64,000 nucleotides of DNA from Azospirillum brasilense (GTDB lineage Bacteria; Pseudomonadota; Alphaproteobacteria; Azospirillales; Azospirillaceae): NCBI RefSeq assembly GCF_008365405.1, contig NZ_QOKV01000026.1:1-64000 (forward strand), in the 5' to 3' direction. Shown here one piece after another: positions 17,309 to 25,064 of the stretch (positions are counted from its first letter, which is position 1; each line of letters begins with the position of its first letter). The notes below the pieces were generated by a model. That model was given only the letters and a program-made list of their open reading frames with translations. It did no database searches and had not been told where the DNA came from. Both the position numbers and the translations under genes were made by a program.

Positions 17309-19108
17309 ATGGCCGAAAACCAGGCCCCTGACGTCAAGCTTCCCGACCCGGTGGAGATGTCGCGGGCGATGACCCGCATCGCCGAGCAGAGCCAGCGGCT
17401 GGTCACCGACTTCCTGTCCCGTCAGGCCTCGGACGGCGTCGGCGCGAAGAACCCCGACCCGATGGGCGTCGGCCATGCGTTCCTGGAAATGACCACGCGC
17501 ATGATGGCCGACCCGGCCAAGCTGATGAAGGCGCAGATGACGCTGTGGCAGGACTACCTGACCCTGTGGCAGCGCACCACCCAGCGCTTCTTCGGCCAGG
17601 AGGCCCAGCCGGTCATCGCCCCGGCGAAGGACGACCGCCGCTTCAAGGATTCGGCCTGGGACGAGAACACCCTCTTCGACTTCATCAAGCAGTCCTACCT
17701 GCTGTCGGCCCGGTGGATGCAGTCGACGGTCAGCGAGGTCGATGGGCTGGACGACCACACGGCCAAGAAGGTCGACTTCTACACCCGCCAGTTCGTCGAC
17801 GCGATGGCGCCCTCCAACTTCGTCATGACGAACCCGGAGGTGCTGCGCACGACCATCGAGACGGGCGGTGAGAATCTCGTCAAGGGCCTAGAGCACCTGC
17901 TGAAGGACCTGGAGCGCGGCAAGGGCGAGCTGCGCATCTCCATGACCGACTACGACGCCTTCCAGGTCGGCAAGAACATCGCCGTCACGCCGGGCAAGGT
18001 CGTCTTCCAGACCGATCTGATGCAGCTCATCCAGTACACCCCGACCACGCCGGACGTGAACAAGCGGCCGCTGATGATCGTGCCGCCCTGGATCAACAAG
18101 TACTACATCCTGGACCTGCGCGAGAAGAACAGCTTCATCAAATGGGCGGTGGACCAGGGCCACACCGTCTTCATCCTGTCCTGGGTGAACCCGGATGAGA
18201 AGCTGGCCCAGAAGGGCTTCGAGGACTACATGTTCGAAGGCGTTCTGGCCGCGCTGGACGCCATCGAGAAGGTGACCGGCGAGAAGGACGTGAACGCCAT
18301 CGGCTATTGCCTGGGCGGCACGCTGCTGGCCTCGACGCTGTCCTACATGGCGGCCAAGAAGGACGACCGCATCAAGTCGGCCACCTTCTTCACCACCATG
18401 CTGGACTTCACGGAAGCCGGCGAGCTGTCGGTCTTCATCGACGAGGAGCAGCTCACCATGATCGAGAGCCAGATGGCCCAGCAGGGCTACCTGGACGGCT
18501 CGAAAATGGCGACCACCTTCAACATGCTGCGCGCCAACGACCTGATCTGGTCGTTCGTCGTGAACAACTACCTGCTCGGCAAGGACCCGTTCCCGTTCGA
18601 CCTGCTCTATTGGAACAGCGATTCGACCCGCATGCCGGCGGCAATGCACAGCTTCTACCTGCGCAACATGTACCAGAAGAACCTTCTGGCGCAGCCGGGC
18701 GCGGTGTCGCTGGGCGGCGTGCCGATCGACCTGCGCAACGTGAAGACCCCGTCCTTCTTCCTGTCGGCCCGCGAGGACCACATCGCGCCGTGGAAGTCCA
18801 CCTACATGGGCGCCCACCTCTTCTCCGGCCCGGTGAAGTTCGTGCTGGCCGCTTCCGGCCACATCGCCGGCGTGGTGAACCCGCCGGCCGCCGGCAAGTA
18901 CTGCTACTGGACCAACGCCAAGCTGCCGAAGGCCTCGGACGACTGGCTGGCGTCGTCGGAGCAGACCCCCGGCTCCTGGTGGCCGGAGTGGAACAACTGG
19001 GTCTCCACCTTCTCTGAAGGCAAGGTCCCGGCGCGCGATCCGGAAAAGGGCGGCCTGCCCGCTTTGGAAGACGCTCCCGGCTCCTACGCCAAGGTGCGCA
19101 TCGTCTGA
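17309..19108 (+). CDS. phaC: Class I poly(3-hydroxyalkanoate) synthase
   Basis: A 599-residue PHA/PHB polymerase that condenses (R)-3-hydroxybutyryl-CoA into storage polymer at granule surfaces. The catalytic triad is readable: the lipase-like box GYCLGG with Cys334, Asp490 in SAREDHIAPW, and His518 in ASGHIAGV. The N-terminal PhaC_N domain (about residues 75-245) and the PPWINKYYILDL block are typical of class I enzymes, as is the lack of a phaE partner. It is a single-gene unit closed by a strong terminator; phaA/phaB are not in the window. A PHB-depolymerase-like esterase gene lies far away at 51 kb. Confidence 0.96.
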   Translation: MAENQAPDVKLPDPVEMSRAMTRIAEQSQRLVTDFLSRQASDGVGAKNPDPMGVGHAFLEMTTRMMADPAKLMKAQMTLWQDYLTLWQRTTQRFFGQEAQPVIAPAKDDRRFKDSAWDENTLFDFIKQSYLLSARWMQSTVSEVDGLDDHTAKKVDFYTRQFVDAMAPSNFVMTNPEVLRTTIETGGENLVKGLEHLLKDLERGKGELRISMTDYDAFQVGKNIAVTPGKVVFQTDLMQLIQYTPTTPDVNKRPLMIVPPWINKYYILDLREKNSFIKWAVDQGHTVFILSWVNPDEKLAQKGFEDYMFEGVLAALDAIEKVTGEKDVNAIGYCLGGTLLASTLSYMAAKKDDRIKSATFFTTMLDFTEAGELSVFIDEEQLTMIESQMAQQGYLDGSKMATTFNMLRANDLIWSFVVNNYLLGKDPFPFDLLYWNSDSTRMPAAMHSFYLRNMYQKNLLAQPGAVSLGGVPIDLRNVKTPSFFLSAREDHIAPWKSTYMGAHLFSGPVKFVLAASGHIAGVVNPPAAGKYCYWTNAKLPKASDDWLASSEQTPGSWWPEWNNWVSTFSEGKVPARDPEKGGLPALEDAPGSYAKVRIV

Positions 19109-19190
19109 GGACCCGCGTCCGGAGGGCTGTCCACCGCCCTCCGGATGGCCAAAACCGTCGACGCGACGGAATCAAGGAAACGGTCCATAA

Positions 19191-19230
19191 GAAAAGGCCC
19201 CGGACAATTTTGTCCGGGGCCTTTTCCTTT
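19191..19230. terminator. Terminator after phaC
   Basis: The segment GAAAAGGCCCCGGACAA (19191-19207) pairs with its reverse complement at 19210-19226 across a two-base loop, followed by CTTT. It lies 80 bp after the phaC stop. Confidence 0.9.
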
Positions 19231-19254
19231 ATCCGGCGAATTCCTTCATCGGGC

Positions 19255-19284
19255 AAAAGCCCCAGACCGAAGTCCGGGGCTCGT
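19255..19284 (-). terminator. Terminator after the OmpA-like gene
   Basis: Leftward, AGCCCCGGACT-TCGG-TCTGGGGCT (one mismatch) forms a stem with the stable TCGG-type tetraloop and is followed by TTTTGCCC. It begins 23 bp past the stop of the OmpA-like gene. Confidence 0.75.
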
Positions 19285-19306
19285 GTCCCGACGGGGAACC
19301 TGCGCC

Positions 19307-19894
19307 TTACGACGACGGGGCGTTCGCACCGCGCGGCAGGATCTGCGCACGACGGTTGGACGGCTCGCGGACGTTCGGGCCGGTCTGCACCAGGAGCTGG
19401 CTCTCGCCCTTGCCCTCGGTGGTGATGGCGCCGGCGCCGATGCCCTTGGAGACGAGGGCCTGCTTCACCGCCTCGGCGCGACGCACCGACAGACGCTGGT
19501 TGTAGGCCGGCGAACCCGAGGTGTCGGTGTGGCCGACGACATGGACGCGGGCGTTGGCGCCCTTGCCGATGGCGGCGGCCGCATCGCCGATCACGCGATC
19601 GGCGGCCGGGGTGACGTTGGCCTTATCCCAGTCGAAGAAGACCAGGTATTCGGTCTGGGCGCGGGCGGCCGGGGCCGGAGCAACCGCCGGAGCGGCGGCC
19701 GGCGGGCACTTGTAGCTGCCCTGGTGGGTGGCGTAGCCGCCATCCGCCGTGCGGACCGGGGTGTTGTTCCAGCCGATGACCGGGTTGCACCACTCGGCGG
19801 TGTCGGCGCTCTGGGCCTGAGCCCCGGCGGTCAGGCCGAAAGCGACGACGGCGGCCGGCACGACGGCCATGGTAGCGCGGAAGAAGCTGTTCAT
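19307..19894 (-). CDS. OmpA-family peptidoglycan-associated protein
   Basis: A 195-residue envelope protein. The first 27 residues (MNSFFRATMAVVPAAVVAFGLTAGAQA) form a Sec signal peptide cleaved after AQA. A short N-terminal segment with two cysteines (EWCNP, YKCPP) and an Ala/Pro linker precede a C-terminal OmpA domain from about residue 80. The domain shows VHVVGHTDTSGSPAYNQRLSVRRAEAV, the meso-diaminopimelate binding motif. There is no beta-barrel and no lipobox, so it is a soluble periplasmic or Cys-crosslinked peptidoglycan binder rather than OmpA or Pal. The ORF starts with ATG and has its own terminator. Confidence 0.88.
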   Translation of the reverse strand: MNSFFRATMAVVPAAVVAFGLTAGAQAQSADTAEWCNPVIGWNNTPVRTADGGYATHQGSYKCPPAAAPAVAPAPAARAQTEYLVFFDWDKANVTPAADRVIGDAAAAIGKGANARVHVVGHTDTSGSPAYNQRLSVRRAEAVKQALVSKGIGAGAITTEGKGESQLLVQTGPNVREPSNRRAQILPRGANAPSS

Positions 19895-20107
19895 TTCTCC
19901 ACTCCCTTAGAGACACACTCCCTACCGCTTGGTTCGCGGAGGACGAATCGCACAAACGATAGGACATATCGCGTGCATGTAACGTGACAAAACGCGAAAC
20001 ATGTGGGGTTTGTCCACGTTCAAACATACCCTCCGGAAGTCCTACACGTTTCGTTCCGGTGTCACTGTTGCTAGTATGCCACAGTGCTGCGAAGCACTAA
20101 AGAGGTA

Positions 20108-20626
20108 TTAGCCCTCTCTGTAGATTTGGGCAAGCCGCACGTAGTTTCGGACGTTTACCGGGAAGAAGGAAAGGTCCTTTTCCGTTAGTGCACGCACGGG
20201 TCTCGCGGGACTTCCGGCCCAAAGTTGCCCCGCGGCAACACGCTTCCCGGGGGTCACCAGAGCCCCCGCAGCCACCATGGCCCCCGACTCGACATGCGCC
20301 CCGTCCATGACGCAGGCCTGCATGCCGATGAAGCAACCATCCTCCAGCGTGCAGGCGTGCAGCAGGGCCATGTGGCCGATCGACACGTCGTCGCCGATGT
20401 AGGTCCCCTGCCCCGCCGACGCGACATGGACGACGGTGCCGTCCTGGATGTTGGTGCGGGCACCGATGCGGATCTCGTTCACGTCGCCGCGGATGGTGCA
20501 GCCAAACCAGACGCTGCTGCCCGGCCCGATCTCGACGTCGCCGATGACCGAGGCCGTCGGCGCCACATAGACGCTCGGGTCGATCTTCGGATGAGTGCCC
20601 TGAAAGGGCAGGATCAGGCCGGACAT
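20108..20626 (-). CDS. Gamma-carbonic anhydrase family protein
   Basis: A 172-residue left-handed beta-helix protein with hexapeptide repeats. The pattern includes GSSVWFGCTIRGDVNEIRIGARTNIQDGTVVHVAS, then GDDVSIGHMALLHACTLEDGCFIGMQACVMDG, which supplies the zinc-site histidines of the gamma-CA/YrdA/PaaY group. Active hydratase function cannot be assumed, because many members are inactive or bind other ligands. The ATG at 20626 follows GGAGAAGGAACCCCCGCG. A GTG at 20650 overlapping the argC stop would add eight residues. Only about 20 bp separate it from argC, so the two are likely co-transcribed, which is a common pairing in Rhodospirillales (from memory). Confidence 0.88.
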   Translation of the reverse strand: MSGLILPFQGTHPKIDPSVYVAPTASVIGDVEIGPGSSVWFGCTIRGDVNEIRIGARTNIQDGTVVHVASAGQGTYIGDDVSIGHMALLHACTLEDGCFIGMQACVMDGAHVESGAMVAAGALVTPGKRVAAGQLWAGSPARPVRALTEKDLSFFPVNVRNYVRLAQIYREG

Positions 20627-20646
20627 CGCGGGGGTTCCTTCTCCGG

Positions 20647-21699
20647 TCACGGGAACAGCGGGGCCTGCTCCAGGCCGGTCGTCTCGCCCAGGCCGAACAT
20701 CACGTTCATGTTCTGGATGGCCTGGCCGGAGGCGCCCTTCACCAGATTGTCGATGACCGAAACGATGATGGCGCCGCGCGGGGTGCGGTCGGGGAAGACG
20801 CCGATCAGCGCCTGGTTGGACGCGCGTACGTGGCGGGTCGCCGGGGCGGTGCCCGCCGCCGTGACGTTCACGAAGGGCTCCGATTCGTAGCGTGCGGTCA
20901 GCGTGGCGCGCAGGTCGTCGGCAGTGACACCGTCGGCCATGCGCACGTAGATCGTCGCCATCATGCCGCGGTTCATCGGGACGAGGTGCGGCGTGAAGCT
21001 GACGGTCACCGGGCGCCCGGCGGCGAGCCGCAGCTCCTGCTCGATCTCCGGCATGTGGCGGTGGTGGCCGACGCCGTAGGCGTTGAAGCCCTCCGACACC
21101 TCGGTGAAGAGGTTCTGCTGCTTGGCGTCGCGCCCGGCGCCGGACACGCCCGACTTGGCGTCGATCACGATGCCGCCCGGCTCGATCATCTCGTCCATCA
21201 GCAGCGGCAGCAGCGGCAGCAGCGAGCAGGTGGGGTAGCAGCCGGGGTTGGCGACCACGCGCGCCTTGCGCACGCCCTGCCGGTTGAACTCGGTCAGGCC
21301 GTAGGCGACCTCCTTCTGAAGTTCCACGGCGCGGTGCTCATGCCCGTACCAGGTGGCGTATTCGGCGGGGTCGGACAGGCGGAAGTCGGCGGACAGGTCC
21401 ACCACCTTGATGTGGCGCGGCAGGCCGGCGATGACCTCCTGCGTGGTGCCGTGCGGCAGGGCGCAGAAGACGGCGTCCAGCTTGTCCCAGGCGACCTCCT
21501 CGATCTTCACGAGGCCGGGCAGGTTGAACTGGCCCAGATGCGGGAACACCTCCGCCATCGGCTTCCCCGCCTGTCGCTCGGCCGTCAGCGCGCAGATCTC
21601 CACGCCGGGATGGCGCAGAAGCATGCGCACCAGCTCGGCGCCGGTGTAACCGGACGCGCCAAGAATGCCGACGCGGATGGGGGAAGTGCTGTTGGCCAT
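20647..21699 (-). CDS. argC: N-acetyl-gamma-glutamyl-phosphate reductase
   Basis: A 350-residue NADPH-dependent enzyme of arginine biosynthesis that reduces N-acetylglutamyl phosphate to the semialdehyde. It starts RVGILGASGYTGAELVRMLLRHP, the classic ArgC cofactor-binding start. The catalytic cysteine lies in VANPGCYPTCSLLPL, and KSGVSGAGRDAK and the GHHRHMPEIEQEL histidine region follow. Length is typical of long-form ArgC. It sits downstream of rplM-rpsI but after a terminator, an order I recall from many Rhodospirillales chromosomes. Confidence 0.96.
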   Translation of the reverse strand: MANSTSPIRVGILGASGYTGAELVRMLLRHPGVEICALTAERQAGKPMAEVFPHLGQFNLPGLVKIEEVAWDKLDAVFCALPHGTTQEVIAGLPRHIKVVDLSADFRLSDPAEYATWYGHEHRAVELQKEVAYGLTEFNRQGVRKARVVANPGCYPTCSLLPLLPLLMDEMIEPGGIVIDAKSGVSGAGRDAKQQNLFTEVSEGFNAYGVGHHRHMPEIEQELRLAAGRPVTVSFTPHLVPMNRGMMATIYVRMADGVTADDLRATLTARYESEPFVNVTAAGTAPATRHVRASNQALIGVFPDRTPRGAIIVSVIDNLVKGASGQAIQNMNVMFGLGETTGLEQAPLFP

Positions 21700-21770
21700 G
21701 GACGCTGTTCCTTTTGACGCACGGGGATGGGCACGGAACGGTGGAGAGACGTGAAACAGAATTGAAACAA

Positions 21771-21800
21771 GAAAGGGGCGCCCCGTCGGGACGCCCCTCG
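21771..21800 (-). terminator. Terminator after rplM-rpsI
   Basis: Leftward, AGGGGCGTCCC pairs with the GGGGCGCCCCT arm (one bulge) around a short ACG-centred loop and is followed by TTCTTGTTTC. It closes the ribosomal protein operon before argC. Confidence 0.75.
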
Positions 21801-21834
21801 CTTGTACAGCAGTAACGCGGGTCCGCGGTAGGCT

Positions 21835-22317
21835 TTAGCGCTTCGAGAACTGGAAGCTGCGGCGGGCCTTGGCCTTGCCGTACTTCTTACGCTCGACGAC
21901 GCGGGCGTCGCGGGTCAGGAAGCCGGCGGCCTTCAGCGGCGGACGGAGCGCCGGCTCGAAGTAGGTCAGCGCCTTGGAGATGCCGTGACGGACCGCACCG
22001 GCCTGGCCGGACAGACCGCCGCCGGCCACAGTGACCATCACGTCGAACTGGTCGGCGCGGTCGGTGATGCCGAAGGGCTGGGCGATCATCATGCGCAGCA
22101 CCGGGCGGGCGAAATAGACTTCCTGGTCGCGGCCGTTGATGACGACCTTGCCGGAGCCCGGCTTGATCCACACGCGGGCGACGGCGTCCTTGCGCTTGCC
22201 GGTGGCATAGGCGCGGCCCTGGGCGTCCAGCTTCGGGGCGACCACTTCGGCGGAAGCGGCGGCCGGAGCGGCGGCGATGTCCTTCAGGCCGGAAAGGGTG
22301 GTGGTAACCTGAGCCAT
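21835..22317 (-). CDS. rpsI: 30S ribosomal protein S9 (uS9)
   Basis: A 160-residue ribosomal protein. The conserved core begins at about residue 35 ([31 protein letters not shown]) and ends with the invariant basic tail [17 protein letters not shown], whose terminal SKR contacts the P-site tRNA. The N-terminal 30 residues are an Ala-rich extension seen in alphaproteobacterial S9. It follows rplM by 4 bp in the universal rplM-rpsI operon. Confidence 0.98.
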   Translation of the reverse strand: MAQVTTTLSGLKDIAAAPAAASAEVVAPKLDAQGRAYATGKRKDAVARVWIKPGSGKVVINGRDQEVYFARPVLRMMIAQPFGITDRADQFDVMVTVAGGGLSGQAGAVRHGISKALTYFEPALRPPLKAAGFLTRDARVVERKKYGKAKARRSFQFSKR

Positions 22318-22321
22318 TGGA

Positions 22322-22786
22322 TTACGCGCTCCGCTTATTCTTCGGGTTCATGGCCGCAACGTCGAGAGCGACCGGCTGCTGCGCCTCGTGCGGGTGGGCG
22401 GCGCCCTTGTAGACCTTCAGGTGGGTCATCACCTTGCGGCCGAGCGGACCGCGCGGAACCATGCGCTCCACGGCCTTCTCGATCACGCGCTCCGGGTACT
22501 TGCCGTCCAGGATCTGGCCCTTGGAACGGCCCTTGATGCCGCCCGGATAACCGGTGTGCCAGTAGAAGATGTCGTCCTGGCGCTTGTTGCCGGTCAGCTT
22601 GACCTTCTCCGCGTTGATCACGACGACGTGGTCGCCGCAATCCATGTGCGGGGTGAAGGTCGGCTTGTTCTTGCCGCGCAGGATGTTCGCCAGGATGCTG
22701 GCAAGCCGGCCGAGAACGAGGCCGTCGGCATCGACGACGTACCACTTCTTCTCGATGTCGGTCGGCTTCAGATTGAAGGTCTTCAT
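22322..22786 (-). CDS. rplM: 50S ribosomal protein L13 (uL13)
   Basis: A 154-residue ribosomal protein with all L13 landmarks: [55 protein letters not shown], and the [21 protein letters not shown] signature. The ATG at 22786 is preferred over an in-frame GTG two codons upstream because family members start MKTF. It is first in the operon with rpsI, and the roughly 195 bp upstream contain a palindrome in AT-rich DNA that may belong to its promoter or to the thioesterase terminator. Confidence 0.97.
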   Translation of the reverse strand: MKTFNLKPTDIEKKWYVVDADGLVLGRLASILANILRGKNKPTFTPHMDCGDHVVVINAEKVKLTGNKRQDDIFYWHTGYPGGIKGRSKGQILDGKYPERVIEKAVERMVPRGPLGRKVMTHLKVYKGAAHPHEAQQPVALDVAAMNPKNKRSA

Positions 22787-22931
22787 CGCCACACTCGTTG
22801 ACTAAACGTGGATCGGCGGGCCACCGAAACTGGACGTTCAATCCCCGGGGCGCCGAAGCGGCCGGTGTTGTACGCAGCCCACGGGGACTCTGTCAACGGA
22901 AAAATATCCATTTCATATCAACGATCTATGG

Positions 22932-22953
22932 TCGCGGTATCATTTTACCGCGA
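22932..22953. repeat. Perfect 8-bp inverted repeat in an AT-rich patch
   Basis: TCGCGGTA (22932-22939) and TACCGCGA (22946-22953) form a hairpin with a six-base loop. The surrounding 22905-22985 stretch is unusually AT-rich for this chromosome. Leftward it follows the thioesterase stop and precedes rplM, so it may end the former or regulate the latter. There is no clear T-tract. Confidence 0.45.
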
Positions 22954-22982
22954 AAGCAAAACCATTGATATTATTGGTGTTT

Positions 22983-23465
22983 TCAGGCGCTTTCCGGATC
23001 ATGGTATCCAGATACCGCGAGCGTCACCGGTTCGTGCGGCGGAATCGAATAGGTGCCGGTGGCGTGGGCGACGGGCTCCGGATCGCCTTCGGAGAACAGC
23101 AGAACTTCGCCGTAGGCCAGCCGCTTGCCCATCTTCAGGATCCGGCAATCGGCGGTGATGGCGACCGGCGCCGGGCGGCGCAGGAAGTTGATGGTCATGC
23201 TGGTGGTCACGGCCAGTTCCACCCGCCCGATCAGGCTGAGCACGGCGGCGTAGAGCGCCACGTCGGCCAGCCCGAACATCGCCGGCCCGGTCACCGTGCC
23301 GCCGGGGCGGACGAAGCTGTCGTTGTAGGGCAGCTTCATGCGCACGGTCCCGGCGCCGAGCTGCTCGATGGTGATCCCATAATTGCCGACCAGCGGCACG
23401 CCCTCGCGAATCAGGGCTTCCAGTTCCTCGGCGGACACGACCGGCGCGCTCATTCCCTCACCCAT
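22983..23465 (-). CDS. PaaI-family hotdog thioesterase
   Basis: A 160-residue hotdog-fold acyl-CoA thioesterase. The core shows VRPGGTVTGPAMFGLADVALYAAVL, the helix that carries the catalytic acidic residue in PaaI/YdiI-type enzymes, followed by the strand LAVTTSMTINFLRRPAPVAITADC. Such enzymes hydrolyse aromatic or medium-chain acyl-CoAs. It is divergent from the enoyl-CoA hydratase gene, so both may serve acyl-CoA metabolism. Two starts are close (23465 and 23453); neither has an ideal ribosome site. Confidence 0.88.
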   Translation of the reverse strand: MGEGMSAPVVSAEELEALIREGVPLVGNYGITIEQLGAGTVRMKLPYNDSFVRPGGTVTGPAMFGLADVALYAAVLSLIGRVELAVTTSMTINFLRRPAPVAITADCRILKMGKRLAYGEVLLFSEGDPEPVAHATGTYSIPPHEPVTLAVSGYHDPESA

Positions 23466-23712
23466 GGCTTTTCTTATGGAGACCCGATCATGGCGAACAT
23501 CGCCCGGCCCGCCAAGTGCATCGCGCCACGATCCATTTCACACAATATAATAGCGCCGACCATCCATAAATCTACAACTACAATCAACAAATGGGTTGAG
23601 TTGCCCACCGCGGCATCGTTAGATGAATGGACCACACACCCGGTTCCGTGGCGGCGGCGGTCGGGGTACTGTTCCCGCCAACGATCAAAACATCCGGGAG
23701 GAATGGACAGCG

Positions 23713-24531
23713 ATGAACGACACCCCGCCCGCCGCCGGGCCCCTGATTGGCGACGACGCGCCGCTGGTTCTCCGCGAGGACCGCGACGGAGTCGCGACCC
23801 TGACGCTGAACCGCCCGCAGGCGCGCAACGCCTTGACCGTCGGGCTGATGGACGCGCTGCAGGCGGAGCTGGACGCCATCCACCAGGACGCCACGGTCCG
23901 CGCCGTGGTGCTGGCCGGGGCCGGGCCGGCTTTCTGCGCCGGGCACGACCTCAAGGAGATGCGCGCCAATCCGGATCGCTCGGCCTATGAGTCGCTGTTC
24001 GTCCAATGCTCCAAATTGATGCTGACGGTCAGCCGGATCCGCCAGCCGGTGATCGCCAAAGTTCACGGCATCGCCACGGCGGCGGGTTGCCAGCTTGTCG
24101 CCACCTGCGACCTCGCCTATTGCGCCGACACGGCGCGATTCGCCACGCCGGGCGTGAACATCGGCCTGTTCTGCTCCACCCCCATGGTGGCGCTGAGCCG
24201 CGCCGTGGGGCGCAAGGCGGCCATGGAGATGCTTCTGCTCGGCGACCTGATCGGCGCCGACGAGGCGGCGCGCATCGGCCTTGTCAACCGCGCGGTGCCG
24301 GCCGACCGGCTCGACGCCGTGGTGGCTGAGGCCGCCGGCAAGATCGCCGCGAAGTCGCCGCTGACGCTCGCCATCGGCAAGGAGGCCTTCTACCGCCAGA
24401 TCGAGCTGGGCGTGGAGGAGGCCTACGCCTACGCCGCTCGCGTGATGACCGAGAACATGCTGGCCCGCGACGCCGAGGAGGGCATCGACGCCTTCCTGCA
24501 GAAGCGCCCTCCGGTGTGGTGCGGCCAATGA
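23713..24531 (+). CDS. Enoyl-CoA hydratase/isomerase family protein (ECHDC3-like)
   Basis: A 272-residue crotonase-fold enzyme. The oxyanion-hole segments are AGPAFCAGHDLKEM and HGIATAAGCQLVATCDLAYC. The stretch ATPGVNIGLFCSTPMVALSRAVGRKAAMEMLL is characteristic of the ECHDC3-like subgroup, where the usual second catalytic glutamate of EchA is not conserved (a Gln follows the Cys here). The reaction is therefore uncertain. The ATG at 23713 lies 8-12 bp after GGGAGGA. The stop overlaps the next gene's ATG by four bases, making hydratase and CoA-binding protein translationally coupled. Confidence 0.88.
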   Translation: MNDTPPAAGPLIGDDAPLVLREDRDGVATLTLNRPQARNALTVGLMDALQAELDAIHQDATVRAVVLAGAGPAFCAGHDLKEMRANPDRSAYESLFVQCSKLMLTVSRIRQPVIAKVHGIATAAGCQLVATCDLAYCADTARFATPGVNIGLFCSTPMVALSRAVGRKAAMEMLLLGDLIGADEAARIGLVNRAVPADRLDAVVAEAAGKIAAKSPLTLAIGKEAFYRQIELGVEEAYAYAARVMTENMLARDAEEGIDAFLQKRPPVWCGQ

Positions 24532-25046
24532 ACGGCCCCGCCCCCTCGCACGACGGCTACAGCGATGATTTCATCCGCCAAGTCCTGGATCGGGTGAAGA
24601 CCATAGCCTTGGTCGGCGCGTCGAACGATCCGGTGAAGGCCAGCTTCATCGTGCTGAAATACCTGCGCGACAAGGGTTATCGCGTCATCCCGATCAACCC
24701 GAAACTGGCCGGCCAGACCATCCTCGGCGAGCGGGTCCACGCCAGCCTGTCGGACCTGCCGGAGCCGCCCGACATGGTGGACGTCTTCCGCAACGCCACC
24801 GCGGCCGGAGGCGTGACGGACGAGGCCATCGCCATCGGCGCCAAGGTGGTGTGGATGCAGCTCGGCGTCCGCAACGACGAGGCGGCGGCACGCGCCGAGG
24901 CGGCGGGGTTGACCGTGATCATGAACCGCTGCCCCAAGATCGAGCTTCAGCGCCTGTTCCACGAGATCGGGCGCATCGGCGTCAACTCCAACATCCTGAC
25001 ATCCAAGAAGGCCGCACCGGCCAAATCCTTCAAGAAACTGATGTAA
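24528..25046 (+). CDS. CoA-binding protein (YccU-like Rossmann protein)
   Basis: A 172-residue protein with one CoA-binding Rossmann domain like the N-terminal part of succinyl-CoA synthetase alpha: ALVGASNDPVKASFIVLKYLRDKGYRVIPINPKLAGQTILG, followed by VDVFRNATAAGGVTDEAIAIGAKVVWMQLGV and MNRCPKIEL. It lacks the phosphohistidine domain. The start ATG overlaps the hydratase stop (ATGA) and the metY gene follows after 18 bp, so the three form an operon. This family is often found directly beside O-acetylhomoserine sulfhydrylase genes, which suggests a link to acyl-homoserine or sulfur metabolism; its biochemical role is not established. Confidence 0.9.
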   Translation: MNGPAPSHDGYSDDFIRQVLDRVKTIALVGASNDPVKASFIVLKYLRDKGYRVIPINPKLAGQTILGERVHASLSDLPEPPDMVDVFRNATAAGGVTDEAIAIGAKVVWMQLGVRNDEAAARAEAAGLTVIMNRCPKIELQRLFHEIGRIGVNSNILTSKKAAPAKSFKKLM

Positions 25047-25064
25047 AAGGCAGAGGAAGCCATC

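Noticed and set aside
16667-17758. Leftward open frame spanning the phaC 5' end
   Set aside because: PhaC coding on the + strand is certain and the antisense product has no recognisable domain. The true leftward gene here is the small lipoprotein in another frame.
20081-20102. AGTGCT-GCGA-AGCACT hairpin after the gamma-carbonic anhydrase gene as a terminator
   Set aside because: The stem is only six base pairs and there is no T-tract in the leftward direction.
23002-23016. TGGTATCCAGATACC, similar to the 1-5 kb operator
   Set aside because: It lies inside the thioesterase coding region near its 3' end, the spacer is four bases instead of five and the nested palindrome is missing, so it is probably chance.
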